DNA of 64,000 bases from a bacterium 1xD42-87 (GCA_003611805.1 RAYM01000010.1:186001-250000); one strand, 5' to 3'; counted from the stretch's first letter, positions 24,878 to 33,655 are shown. A program made the numbers and translations. The notes: a model not told the origin generated them from the letters alone.

Positions 24878-25249
24878 ATGAAAGAAACGAAGATATCCGA
24901 CGCGGAGCTGGAGATTCTGGAAACGCTCTGGGCCGCGGGGGAGGCGTTGAATGCCAATGAAATCCGTGCGCGTCTGAATGAGAAAAAAGACTGGGAGCGC
25001 ACCACGGTACTGACGCTGATCCGCAGATTGCTGGATAAGGGCGTAATCGCGCAGGAGAAACAGGGGGTTTACTATTATTCGCCTCTCGTGGCGCGGAGTG
25101 ATTATGTGAAAGAGGAGACGAAGAGCTTCCTTAACAAATTTTTTAAGGGCAATGCGAAAAATCTGGCGGCGGCTCTCATCGAGGATGAGAATTTGAGCAG
25201 GGAGGATGTGGAGGAGCTGAGAGATTATTTTCGAGAGAATTTCAGGTAA
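24878..25249 (+). CDS. blaI: BlaI/MecI/CopY family repressor (first copy)
   Basis: A 123-aa winged-helix repressor. The DNA-binding part shows ISDAELEILETLWAAGEALN, then WERTTVLTLIRRLLDKGVIA and YYYSPLV. The C-terminal helices (SFLNKFFKGN onward) form the dimerisation and protease-sensitive region. The start is ATG 24878, 7 bases after GGGGGA; the upstream ATG at 24872 is too close. It is followed 65 bp later by an M56 sensor protease gene, the classical BlaI-BlaR pair. No beta-lactamase or penicillin-binding gene accompanies it. Confidence 0.9.
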   Translation: MKETKISDAELEILETLWAAGEALNANEIRARLNEKKDWERTTVLTLIRRLLDKGVIAQEKQGVYYYSPLVARSDYVKEETKSFLNKFFKGNAKNLAAALIEDENLSREDVEELRDYFRENFR

Positions 25250-25314
25250 AAGAATTGCGGATTGACGAGTGAAGTGTGTGAGAGAAGAGTATCGTGCTTT
25301 TAGTGGAGGAAATT

Positions 25315-27735
25315 ATGGCGCAATTATTTTCTGTGGTTTTATCATTATCGTTATCCGGCGCGCTGGTGGGACTGTTGATCCTGCTGTTTCGCCCGCTTAC
25401 CGGCCGGTTTTTTGCAAAAAAATGGACGTATTATCTGTGGCTTTTGGTGATTGTGAGGCTGCTTGTGCCGTTACATGCGGACATCAATTTGATGGGATAT
25501 TTGTCGGCGGAGCTGACGGCGGCGGTGGCTGGACAGACCGATGCGGACGGAGAGGCAGGAGAGAGTGTACATGAGGGAACGGTGCCTGATGTTCTGCAAA
25601 GTGAGCAGAGAAGCACTGACAGTAAGGTGGAAAAGTCTGCCGGGACGGGGACTGACCATACAGAGACAGTGCAAACGGTATCGAACGGGGAAACGGCCGG
25701 GACAGCCGGCAGCGGCACAGATGAAAAAACGGCGGGCGAGAGATGGGCACAGATTTTTCGTGTTGTGAGTATACTGTGGATTTGCGGGGTTCTTTTTGCC
25801 GCGCTGAAGAGGTTTTATGTTTATCGACGTTTTGCCAAAGAGGTTCATGCGGCAGGCGGGCCGCTCACCTTGGAAAAAGTCCTTTATAAAAGTGCGGAGA
25901 TTCAGACGAGACTTGGAATTGGAAAAAGGGTGCCGCTCTATGAGAGCACGGCAATCAACAGTCCGATGCTGATCGGATTCTGGCGGCCGCGCATTTATCT
26001 GCCGCAGGCAATGCTTGCGGAGTTTACCGGGCGGGAGAATGATATTTGTCTGGTTCTGCATCACGAGTTTGTTCATTATAAAAGGAAGGATATCCTGTAT
26101 AAATGGCTGTTTGAGGCTGTGCTGTGCGTGCATTGGTTTAATCCGCTGGTATATGTGTTTAGCCGCCGGTTTCATGTAGACTGTGAGCTTGCCTGTGACG
26201 AAACGGTGTTAAAGCTTTTGTCGGAGGAAGGGCGCAGGGCATACGGAAATGTGCTTTTGGATGTGGCACAGAAACATTGGTCTGAGAATGCGCTTTCTGG
26301 GAAAGATGGAAGGCTGTACAGCAATGTGCCGGCCATGACCCTTCTGGAGGAAAAGAGTACGTTAAAGGAGAGACTGCGTGAAATTGCGCGCTATCATAGG
26401 AGAGGAATCATAGTCGGGCTCTGCTCGGCGGCGACGTTTATTTTGTTTTTCGGGGTGTCTGTCGTCTGTGGCGCGGCGGGTACCGAGCGTAGTCTCGGAG
26501 AAACTTTTGCTATGGGTTATAGAAAGGGTTTCATGGAGCTTACGGAGCATTTCTGGGAAAAAAGCGCGTGGTCTCAGATGTGGGGAGATTCCTTTGATCT
26601 GGCTCAGCCGATCATGGTGAGCAGCAGCGGAAAGGCTTATCGGATGTATGATGATGACACTCTGATTGTAGAAGACAGTAAAAGCGACTGCTGGCGCGCG
26701 TGGTCATACATGGGCGGTGACAGCAGTGTGAACGCGAGTAAGTTTATGCTGAACGGGTCCGATACCTTATGGATTTTGTATGCCAACAAGGAGACGACGG
26801 TTCAGGTTTCTTCTGCGTTTAACCGCTACGACGGCCGCTTTAAAATTGTTTGTGTCAAGCCGGATCAGACGGTGCAGACGCTCAATGAGAGCGGTGAGGA
26901 GAATACTGTGAAGATTACGCTCCCTCAAGGAAGAAATGTGATCAAGATGGTCGGGCAGAAGGCGAAGCTGGAGGCACTCGACATAACATACGGGGCGGTC
27001 AAAAAGGGAGATATTGACAGTATTTATGTGGATGAGAATGAGGAGTATGCTTATCAGGTTCTGAATGGGAGCCGGCCATTCGATTTATCCAGAGTGAAAG
27101 AGGCACTCCCTCATTTGGAGGAGGAAGAGATAAGCAGATTATGCCGGCTTGCCTGGCGGGAAGAGGTTGTTCTATCAAAGGACAACTGGCAGGAACTGTG
27201 GATTTATTCGGATGAGAACCTGACATCGCAGTATCTGCTGGAGGAGCTGCAGGCCGGAAAGATCAGCGAATTTGACAGTGGCATTTTGCGCGTCATTGCT
27301 CCCTATATGAAGGATGAGACCGTGAGCGAGTGCTTCCGATGCCTTTTGGAGCGCGGCGGTGTGTCCGGGTCGGACTGGGAGGATATCTTTATTTATTCCG
27401 ATTCGGAGAAGTCGGCACAGTATCTGGCGGAGGCGCTTCGCAGAGGAGGGGCGGACAGTTTCAATGATCAGATTCTGGATCAGATCTGCTTTCGGGTATC
27501 CACCAGATCCTTGACGGATATCGTGACGGCGTTAGACAAGAATCAGTTGTCCTTTGAGGGGCTGATGGAACATGTGCTGCCCTTTGTGCAGAAGCAGGAG
27601 GAGGCCGTGACGTGCGTCTGCTATTATATCGACCTGGGAAATGTGCTTTCGGATGAGGAGCTTCGGAAGATAGAGGGTTATTTGCGTGAGCAGGACTTTT
27701 ACCGGGTTGTTGCGTATAACGGGAGAGGAAAATAA
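25315..27735 (+). CDS. M56 (BlaR1-like) membrane metallopeptidase with large sensor domain
   Basis: An 806-aa membrane protease. Hydrophobic helices lie at about 5-25, 38-55, 148-166 and 360-378. The cytosolic zinc protease site is HEFVHYKRKD (HEXXH 250-254), followed by CVHWFNPLVYVFSRRF and CELACDE. Between helices 2 and 3 lies an 85-residue Thr/Glu/Gly-rich insert. The outer domain from about 380 is not a penicillin-binding domain; its last 200 residues look like two or more helical repeats (WQELWIYSDENLTSQYLLEE and WEDIFIYSDSEKSAQYLAEA). It should cleave or inactivate the adjacent BlaI when its unknown ligand binds. Confidence 0.85.
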   Translation: MAQLFSVVLSLSLSGALVGLLILLFRPLTGRFFAKKWTYYLWLLVIVRLLVPLHADINLMGYLSAELTAAVAGQTDADGEAGESVHEGTVPDVLQSEQRSTDSKVEKSAGTGTDHTETVQTVSNGETAGTAGSGTDEKTAGERWAQIFRVVSILWICGVLFAALKRFYVYRRFAKEVHAAGGPLTLEKVLYKSAEIQTRLGIGKRVPLYESTAINSPMLIGFWRPRIYLPQAMLAEFTGRENDICLVLHHEFVHYKRKDILYKWLFEAVLCVHWFNPLVYVFSRRFHVDCELACDETVLKLLSEEGRRAYGNVLLDVAQKHWSENALSGKDGRLYSNVPAMTLLEEKSTLKERLREIARYHRRGIIVGLCSAATFILFFGVSVVCGAAGTERSLGETFAMGYRKGFMELTEHFWEKSAWSQMWGDSFDLAQPIMVSSSGKAYRMYDDDTLIVEDSKSDCWRAWSYMGGDSSVNASKFMLNGSDTLWILYANKETTVQVSSAFNRYDGRFKIVCVKPDQTVQTLNESGEENTVKITLPQGRNVIKMVGQKAKLEALDITYGAVKKGDIDSIYVDENEEYAYQVLNGSRPFDLSRVKEALPHLEEEEISRLCRLAWREEVVLSKDNWQELWIYSDENLTSQYLLEELQAGKISEFDSGILRVIAPYMKDETVSECFRCLLERGGVSGSDWEDIFIYSDSEKSAQYLAEALRRGGADSFNDQILDQICFRVSTRSLTDIVTALDKNQLSFEGLMEHVLPFVQKQEEAVTCVCYYIDLGNVLSDEELRKIEGYLREQDFYRVVAYNGRGK

Positions 27736-27792
27736 AGGGAAATTGGCTGTGATATCAGAGATGACAGAAAGGTATCAACAACAGGACAAAAG

Positions 27793-28131
27793 TTATTTCT
27801 TGGGGAAGACTGCCTTTATGCAAAATACCATTTCTTTACATTCCAGTGTATAGCTGCCGTTATATTTGCGGATCACAGGATCCATGCTGGAAAGCCCGAA
27901 ACCATGTTGTTTTTTATCCGTTTTACTTGTTTTTACCGAGTTGTTTTTGATTTTTATGTTTTCGGGAACCGTATTGGAGAAAATCAGGGTATAAAAATGC
28001 GCATGGTCATTCCCTTTGATTGTGATACAGGGATCTGCGGCGCCTGCTGAACCTTCCAGCGCGTTATCAAGTAAATAAATTACAGTATCCGCCGCATGGT
28101 TTCCCGTGATGCAGAAGCTTTTTGAAAACAT
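27793..28131 (-). pseudogene. GHKL histidine kinase C-terminal remnant
   Basis: About 112 residues of an AgrC-type GHKL ATPase domain remain: the N-box-like YLLDNALEGS and the G-box HGFGLSSMDPVIRKYNGSY. The same frame stays open upstream to about 28236 with further kinase-like residues (HDIAVHSYISELS), but there is no start codon, no membrane part and no complete H-box region. The gene is a truncated leftover of a quorum-sensing-type kinase, facing the M56 gene. Confidence 0.7.
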
Positions 28132-28349
28132 GGGATTCCCGGATAGTTCGCTGATATAGCTATGGACGGCTATATCATGGTATGCATGGTATGTTCCTAT
28201 TTGCAGGTTGCTCCGACTACGGAAATCACGTTTGACTTATATGATAAGCTGTGCAAACTGTCTTCCAAATTTAAGACGCTGTTACAGAAGGCGGGAGAAG
28301 CTGGGGCTATGTAGCTGGTACAAATATGAAGAAGGAAATGTTTTTTTGC

Positions 28350-28377
28350 GGGCTGTCCGAAAAGGGATGGCCCTTTT
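28350..28377 (+). terminator. Intrinsic terminator
   Basis: GGGCTGTCC (28350-28358) pairs with GGATGGCCC (28365-28373), including two G-U pairs, with a 6-base loop, and is followed by TTTT. It insulates the next promoter from anything transcribed to its left. Confidence 0.6.
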
Positions 28378-28380
28378 GCT

Positions 28381-28410
28381 TTGACAAATATTTTGATCTC
28401 AGTATATAAT
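28381..28410 (+). promoter_or_regulatory. Promoter of first AlbA_2 gene
   Basis: TTGACA (28381-28386), an 18-bp spacer and TATAAT (28405-28410), both boxes at consensus. The 70-bp leader that follows has GGGGGA shortly before the ATG. Confidence 0.8.
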
Positions 28411-28479
28411 TACGAAATAAGTATAGGTAGATATGTTCTGGAGGGAAGTTATTTATAAATTTATTTTGGGGGATCAGAT

Positions 28480-30006
28480 ATGATGACAGATATTCGGCCT
28501 ATTTTTTCTAACAATGAGGAATTGAGAGAGTGGCTGTTGAATGTACATGAAAAATATTGTGTTGAATTGAAGAAGGCGCAGGAACTGCCAAATGCTTTTT
28601 GGGAAACTTACTCTTCGTTTTGCAATACGGCTGGCGGCGTTATTGTGTTAGGTGTTGTAGAAAAACATCCTCAAAATGAAATTCAGGGAGTTGCTAATGC
28701 CACTAAGGCAATAACCAGCCTATGGGATCAACTTTCTAATAGGAACAAAGTTAGTTTTAAAAATCTTAAGAATGAGGATGTTACAGAGCATATAATTGAC
28801 GAGAATACAACTATTATAGTAGTTAATGTTAAAGAGGCACCAGAAGGGGAGAAGCCGGTATATATAAATGACAAGTTGGAAAATACCTGGATTCGTACTG
28901 GTGATGGAGATCGTAAGGCCACGAAAGAGGAAATTGCAGCTTTTTTAAGAAATGCAAAACCAGAACAGGATAATTTAGTATTGGACAATTTCGGCATAGG
29001 AGATTTGGACCCGGATTCGGTTCTGGCTTTTAAAGAGCGGATTCATAAAAGATATCCAAAGCAAAAATATTTAGAAATGACGAATGAGGAATTTATCTCG
29101 GAAATAGGAGCAGGTGCGGTTGACCGGGTTACTGGAAAATTTAAAATTAAAAGAGGGACACTATTATTTCTTGGGAGAGTGAATGCGATAAAGGAGGTCT
29201 ATCCGCATTATCATGTAGATTATTTTAATCGTAGAGGAAGCAACTCCAGATGGTCTGATAGAGTTACGGATGACGAACCGAACGAATATCAGATGAATTT
29301 ATATAATTTCTTCTTTATCGTATATGGGAAACTAAAAATATTGTTAAAAGAAACGTTTGAGCTGGATCAATACCAGCTAAGGATACCGTTTTCTGATTTT
29401 GACGAAACGATACGGGAGTGCCTGGTTAACTGTTTGGCTCATGCGGATTATGAACAGGGATATCCTTCAACTAAAATAGAAGCTTTTGATGGATGGTTTC
29501 ACTTTGTCAATCCCGGAAAAATGCTTATTTCGAAAAGACAGTTTGTAATGGGTGGTGATTCAAGACCAAGGAATGAAATTATTATGAAGTTGTTTCGACT
29601 GCTTGGAGTTTCTGAGAGGCAGGGGTTTGGTGGACCGCTTATTTATAAGACGGCAATATCGAATGATTTCAGAAGGCCGGAAATAAATACAGATATTGAA
29701 CATACGGAATTAAAGGTATGGAATATTGATTTGGCAGATTCTTACTCGAATTTAACAGAAGACGAGAAAAAAGTTTTGCGGTATATTGTTAAGAACGGTG
29801 CAGATAGGTCATTGCGTGAGCTGGCCCCGGCACTTGGGCTTACAGAATATAGAGTTAGAAAAGCAATCGCTTCTCTGGTAGATGAAAAGCATTTACTACA
29901 AAAGGCAGGAAGAGGTAAGTCGACAAAATATTTTTTGGAAATGGCAAGTGTGGAGATGCTTACACATTTACAGATGGCGTTGGAGGTATTAAAGAGCTGT
30001 ATGTAA
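28480..30006 (+). CDS. AlbA_2 (Schlafen-like) putative ATP-binding regulator, first copy
   Basis: A 508-aa protein of the RecG-related/Schlafen AlbA_2 group. Residues 20-150 hold the AlbA_2 domain (CVELKKAQELPNAFWETYSS, NTAGGVIVLGV, NTWIRTGDGDRKATKEE). The middle carries a GHKL-like ATPase half (RECLVNCLAHADYEQGYPST, RQGFGGPLIY). The C-terminal 80 residues form a winged helix (LRELAPALGLTEYRVRKAIA). Members are DNA-associated regulators or accessory defence proteins; the exact function is not known. It is AT-richer than its neighbours and carries its own consensus promoter, suggesting acquisition. A second AlbA_2 gene lies at 33656. Confidence 0.8.
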   Translation: MMTDIRPIFSNNEELREWLLNVHEKYCVELKKAQELPNAFWETYSSFCNTAGGVIVLGVVEKHPQNEIQGVANATKAITSLWDQLSNRNKVSFKNLKNEDVTEHIIDENTTIIVVNVKEAPEGEKPVYINDKLENTWIRTGDGDRKATKEEIAAFLRNAKPEQDNLVLDNFGIGDLDPDSVLAFKERIHKRYPKQKYLEMTNEEFISEIGAGAVDRVTGKFKIKRGTLLFLGRVNAIKEVYPHYHVDYFNRRGSNSRWSDRVTDDEPNEYQMNLYNFFFIVYGKLKILLKETFELDQYQLRIPFSDFDETIRECLVNCLAHADYEQGYPSTKIEAFDGWFHFVNPGKMLISKRQFVMGGDSRPRNEIIMKLFRLLGVSERQGFGGPLIYKTAISNDFRRPEINTDIEHTELKVWNIDLADSYSNLTEDEKKVLRYIVKNGADRSLRELAPALGLTEYRVRKAIASLVDEKHLLQKAGRGKSTKYFLEMASVEMLTHLQMALEVLKSCM

Positions 30007-30007
30007 A

Positions 30008-30095
30008 TACGTTTGAGAATCGTATGATTTACGTTAGAAAATTACTAGAAACACTGGTAAATAGAGGATTTTTACGTTTGAAATACGTTCGAAAA
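30008..30095 (+). repeat. Copy 1 of 11-bp-spaced CGTTTGA repeat block
   Basis: CGTTTGA-like heptamers occur at 11-bp spacing: CGTTTGA, CGTATGA and CGTTAGA (beginning at 30010, 30021, 30032), then CGTTTGA and CGTTCGA (30075, 30086). The whole block is about 75-80 percent identical to the block at 30866-30956. Eleven-base tandem half-sites are the pattern bound by OmpR/PhoB-type response regulators. It lies upstream of the phospholipase-like gene. Confidence 0.7.
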
Positions 30096-30122
30096 TGATA
30101 GAAACTAGCAAAAAACTGATTT

Positions 30123-30194
30123 AAAGAGTGCTGCATCTGTCATTATATTGACCTGGAGAATGCGCTGACAGATGCACAGCTGCGGGAGATAAAG
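30123..30194 (+). pseudogene. Remnant of a second M56-type gene 3' end
   Basis: The frame from 30123 reads CICHYIDLENALTDAQLREI, closely matching CVCYYIDLGNVLSDEELRKI near the C-terminus of the M56 protein at 25315-27735. Nothing else of that gene is present. It marks a deleted paralogue that once preceded the phospholipase-like gene. Confidence 0.65.
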
Positions 30195-30195
30195 G

Positions 30196-30861
30196 ATGTC
30201 ATATCCAATGGTGCACTTAAAAGTGGCATATGAGTTGTTTGTGCAGCATGGCGGCGGGTGGATAGAACGACCGGGAGATTTCCTGCTCGGTTCCGTCGCG
30301 CCGGATGCGGTGCACTTTCATGACGGGTATCAGGTTTCTCTGAAAGAAAAAAGTCATTTGTGGGAATTTGGACCGCGCTGGGGCATAACGCTCGACAGTG
30401 AGGGCTGGCTGGAGGCGATCCGCAAGTTTTGGAAAGAAAATCAAAGTGTCGAAAACAGGGATTTTATGGCGGGTTACTGCACGCACCTTTTGACGGACTG
30501 GGAGAACGACAGATGCATTTGGACGCCGTTTCGGGAGAAAGTGATGCAGGGCATAAATTTTGACGAAGTGTACGGGAAGTATGCGGCGGAAGCTTACGGC
30601 ATCGACCAGTGGTTATATCAGAATGATAGGGAGTCGTCGGAAATCTGGCGGTTTCTGGAACAGGGAGAGGTATGCGGCGCGGAAGACCGTATTTTGGAGG
30701 AGGATCTGGCGCGGCAGAAGCAGTCTCTTTTGCATGAGCAGTTTGCCGGGAAAGCGGTAGCGGATGTGAGCGGATATCGGTTTTGCACGAAGCAAATTAT
30801 GGAGGAGTTTGTGGATGGATGCGTGGAGAGGATATCCGAAGAAATATTTATCCGTTTATAA
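30196..30861 (+). CDS. Zinc-dependent phospholipase C-like hydrolase
   Basis: A 221-aa protein of the zinc-dependent phospholipase C/S1-P1 nuclease-like fold. Probable zinc ligands are His7 in MVHLKVAYELF, the GSVAPDAVHFHDGYQ loop, KSHLWEFG, and His in AGYCTHLLTDWEND. There is no signal peptide, so unlike secreted toxins it is probably cytoplasmic, as in many small clostridial members of unknown role. The start codon follows GGGAGATAAAGG. It lies between the two repeat blocks, so it probably belongs to the same response-regulator regulon as the ABC exporter gene. Confidence 0.7.
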   Translation: MSYPMVHLKVAYELFVQHGGGWIERPGDFLLGSVAPDAVHFHDGYQVSLKEKSHLWEFGPRWGITLDSEGWLEAIRKFWKENQSVENRDFMAGYCTHLLTDWENDRCIWTPFREKVMQGINFDEVYGKYAAEAYGIDQWLYQNDRESSEIWRFLEQGEVCGAEDRILEEDLARQKQSLLHEQFAGKAVADVSGYRFCTKQIMEEFVDGCVERISEEIFIRL

Positions 30862-30865
30862 AAAT

Positions 30866-30956
30866 TACGTTTGAGAATCGTACAATTAGCGTTTGAAAAC
30901 TGCTAAAATGCAGATAAATGGGGATTTTTACGTAAGAAATACGTTTGAATTATAAT
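30866..30956 (+). promoter_or_regulatory. Copy 2 of the repeat block, with promoter of the ABC exporter
   Basis: The block repeats copy 1: heptamers begin at 30868, 30879 and 30890, then at 30931 and 30942 (CGTAAGA, CGTTTGA). The last two lie where a -35 box should be and are followed by TATAAT at 30951-30956. No TTGACA is present, which fits an activator-dependent promoter. The OmpR-type regulator encoded two genes downstream is the obvious candidate. Confidence 0.7.
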
Positions 30957-30976
30957 ATGTATGTAAGGGGTAGATT

Positions 30977-32749
30977 ATGAACACACAGGAAAGTACAAGA
31001 AACTACAAATCTGGGGAATTACTGAAACGGTTTCTTCCTTATTATAAAAAGTATTGGAAAATTGTTGTGATTGACCTGCTCTGTGCGGGGCTTACGACGA
31101 TCTGTGAGCTGGTGCTGCCGATGATTATCCGCTTTATCACCAATGCGGGGATGAACGATCTGGCGTCGTTGACTATATCAGTCATTATCCGGCTGGGTGT
31201 ATTATATCTGTGTCTGCGCATCGTTGACACGGTGGCGAATTTTTACATGGCTTACACGGGACATGTGATGGGCACGCGGATTGAGACGGATATGCGGCGG
31301 GATGCATATGCCCATTTGCAAAAATTATCGGACACCTACTATAATAATACCAAGGTCGGGCAGATTATGGGGCGCATCACCAACGACCTTTTTGACGTGA
31401 CGGAATTTTCGCACCACTGCCCGGAGGAGTTTTTTATCGCGGGAATCAAGGCAGTGATTTCCTTTATCATTCTGGCGCAGATCAGCGTGGGGCTGACGTT
31501 GATTATCTTTGTGGTGGTGCCGATTATGGCGGTGACCTGTACGGCAATCAATCTGCGGATGCGGGAGGCGTTTCGGAAACAGCGTGTGCAGATTGGCGAG
31601 CTGAATGCTCGTATTGAGGACAGTCTGCTTGGGCAGAAAGTGGTGAAGGCGTTCACCAATGAGGAGAAGGAAAAGGAGAAATTCGAGCGGGATAATCAAA
31701 ACTTTTTTCTTATCAAAAAGGAAACCTATAAGTTTATGGCGGCGTTCCAGACGACCACGAGGGCGTTTGACGGGTTGATGTATCTGGTGCTTCTGGTAGC
31801 GGGCGGCATTTTTATGGTGAAGGGGAAAATCGCGCCCGGCGATCTGGTGGCGTATGTCATGTATGTGACCACGCTGATCGCGACGATCCGCCGCATTATT
31901 GAATTTGCGGAGCAGTTCCAGCGGGGTATGACGGGGATTGAGCGTTTCGTGCAGATTATGGACAGTGATATTGAAATTTTTGACGAGCCGGGCGCATCAG
32001 TGTGCGTGAACCCGAAAGGCAATATTTCTTTCCGCAATGTCAGCTTTGAGTATCCCGATGATCACAATGTGGTGTTCCGGGGGTTAAATCTGGAGATTCA
32101 TCAAGGCGAGAAGATTGCCATTGTGGGTCCTTCCGGTGGCGGAAAGACGACGTTGTGCAATCTGATTCCCCGGTTTTATGATATTGACCAGGGGGAGATT
32201 TTGCTGGACGGGAAAAATATCCATGGGTATACGATTAAGAGCCTGCGGCAGAATATCGGTATGGTACAGCAGGACGTTTATCTTTTCTCCGGCACGGTCT
32301 ATGAAAATATCGCTTACGGCAGGGAGAATGCCACGAGGGATGAAGTGGTGGAGGCGGCGAAGCAGGCGGGCGCGCATGAGTTTATTGCGGCATTGAAGGA
32401 TGGGTATGACACCTATGTGGGAGAGCGCGGTGTGAAGCTTTCCGGCGGACAGAAGCAGCGCATCAGCATTGCCCGGGTATTTTTGAAAAATCCGCCGATT
32501 CTCATTATGGATGAAGCCACTTCCGCTTTGGACAACGAGAGCGAATTTCAGGTGGCAAAGTCGCTGGAGGCGCTGGCGAAGGGAAGAACGACGATCACCA
32601 TTGCACACAGGCTGTCCAGCATCCGCAATTCCGACCGGATTCTGGTGCTGACGGAGGAGGGCATCGTGGAGGAGGGAACCCATGAGAGCCTGCTCGCACA
32701 GAATGGCATTTACCATCATTTTTATGTGACGGCGAATGAGTTGAAGTAG
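30977..32749 (+). CDS. ABC exporter, fused permease and ATPase (MsbA/BmrA-like)
   Basis: A 590-aa half-transporter. Residues 1-330 contain six predicted membrane helices, and residues 345-590 the ATPase with Walker A GPSGGGKTT, signature LSGGQKQR, Walker B ILIMDEATSALD and switch His in TIAHRLSS. It should work as a homodimer exporting drugs, lipids or peptides. AAGGGG precedes the ATG at 30977. The response regulator gene follows after 12 bp, and the upstream repeat block suggests control by it. Confidence 0.92.
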   Translation: MNTQESTRNYKSGELLKRFLPYYKKYWKIVVIDLLCAGLTTICELVLPMIIRFITNAGMNDLASLTISVIIRLGVLYLCLRIVDTVANFYMAYTGHVMGTRIETDMRRDAYAHLQKLSDTYYNNTKVGQIMGRITNDLFDVTEFSHHCPEEFFIAGIKAVISFIILAQISVGLTLIIFVVVPIMAVTCTAINLRMREAFRKQRVQIGELNARIEDSLLGQKVVKAFTNEEKEKEKFERDNQNFFLIKKETYKFMAAFQTTTRAFDGLMYLVLLVAGGIFMVKGKIAPGDLVAYVMYVTTLIATIRRIIEFAEQFQRGMTGIERFVQIMDSDIEIFDEPGASVCVNPKGNISFRNVSFEYPDDHNVVFRGLNLEIHQGEKIAIVGPSGGGKTTLCNLIPRFYDIDQGEILLDGKNIHGYTIKSLRQNIGMVQQDVYLFSGTVYENIAYGRENATRDEVVEAAKQAGAHEFIAALKDGYDTYVGERGVKLSGGQKQRISIARVFLKNPPILIMDEATSALDNESEFQVAKSLEALAKGRTTITIAHRLSSIRNSDRILVLTEEGIVEEGTHESLLAQNGIYHHFYVTANELK

Positions 32750-32761
32750 AGGAAAGAAAGT

Positions 32762-33637
32762 ATGGGTGCAGATAAAAAACAACGGATTTTGATTGTGGAG
32801 GATGACCGTCCGCTTGCGGGCGGTCTATGCCGTGCCCTGCAAAATGAGAAGACTGTGACAGTGATCTGTCATACCCTGCGGGAGGCGGAGAAGCTGCTTG
32901 TCGGGGGAGAAAGCGTATCGGTGGCATTGAATCAGACAACAGCATCAGGAGCAAACGCGCGGACGGAGTTCGATCTTGTGGTGCTGGATGTGAATCTGCC
33001 CGACGGAAACGGTTTGGACTTCCTACAGCAAATAAAGGCAAAGTATGACATATGCGTGATCATGTTGACTGCAAACGACATGGAAACAGATATCGTGGCA
33101 GGTCTGGAAGCCGGGGCGGACGATTATATTACGAAACCTTTTAGTCTGGCGGTACTCCGGGCGCGGGTGGCGACCCAGCTTCGGCGGGTGAAGCAGAGCA
33201 GACAGACGGGCAGTATGGCGTTGGACACGGAGAGCAGACAGGGGATAGGTGCCGGATATATGGCGGCGCACAGTGTGGAGAATGGGACAGCGGCGGATGC
33301 CATGGCGCAGGGTGTTATATCGGGTGCAGACGCATTTTCACACGAAGAAGGATGGATTACTGACGGTGACTACCGGTTTCATTTTGCGAAAATGTTGTTT
33401 TACCGTTGGGAGGAACAGATCGAGCTCAGCAAGGGAGAGCAGAAGCTGCTTCGCCTTCTCATAGAGAATAGGGGTATCACTTTGACGAGAGACCGGCTGC
33501 TTGAATGTATCTGGTCAGTGGATGCGGCGTTTGTGGATGAAAATACGCTGTCTGTCACGGTGAAACGACTGCGGGACAAGCTGGGTGCGCAGGAGCGGAT
33601 TAAAACGGTGTACGGTATTGGATACCGATGGGAGTAG
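32762..33637 (+). CDS. OmpR-family response regulator with insertions
   Basis: A 291-aa regulator, longer than the usual 225-235. The receiver has the acidic pair VEDD, but a 25-residue Ser/Gly/Ala-rich insert (about 47-68) pushes the phosphorylated Asp to 76 (VVLDVNLPDGNG). The Lys is in ITKPFS. A 60-residue linker with SVENGTAADAMAQG-like sequence separates it from the winged helix (ELSKGEQKLLRLLIENRGIT, then TVKRLRDKL and TVYGIGYRW). Its kinase gene is at 35118, displaced by an intervening AlbA_2 gene. It is the likely binder of the 11-bp repeats upstream. Confidence 0.88.
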   Translation: MGADKKQRILIVEDDRPLAGGLCRALQNEKTVTVICHTLREAEKLLVGGESVSVALNQTTASGANARTEFDLVVLDVNLPDGNGLDFLQQIKAKYDICVIMLTANDMETDIVAGLEAGADDYITKPFSLAVLRARVATQLRRVKQSRQTGSMALDTESRQGIGAGYMAAHSVENGTAADAMAQGVISGADAFSHEEGWITDGDYRFHFAKMLFYRWEEQIELSKGEQKLLRLLIENRGITLTRDRLLECIWSVDAAFVDENTLSVTVKRLRDKLGAQERIKTVYGIGYRWE

Positions 33638-33655
33638 GTGAAAGGGGGTGCTTTC

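Larger units (their letters stand above)
28132..28479. other. Gene-poor stretch with kinase remnant tail, terminator and promoter
   Basis: The first 100 bp continue the decayed GHKL frame on the minus strand. A 50-codon open frame at 28162-28314 on the plus strand has no ribosome site and is probably not a gene. The right part holds a terminator (28350-28377) immediately followed by the promoter of the AlbA_2 gene. From 28411 to 28479 is an AT-rich leader. Confidence 0.6.

Noticed and set aside
24878..27735. Beta-lactam resistance locus
   Set aside because: BlaI and M56 genes are present, but there is no beta-lactamase or mecA-like gene, and the sensor domain is not a penicillin-binding fold.
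28162..28314. 50-aa open frame on the plus strand after the GHKL remnant
   Set aside because: Its first half is antisense to the kinase remnant frame and there is no ribosome site. The ending looks protein-like but no family is recognised.
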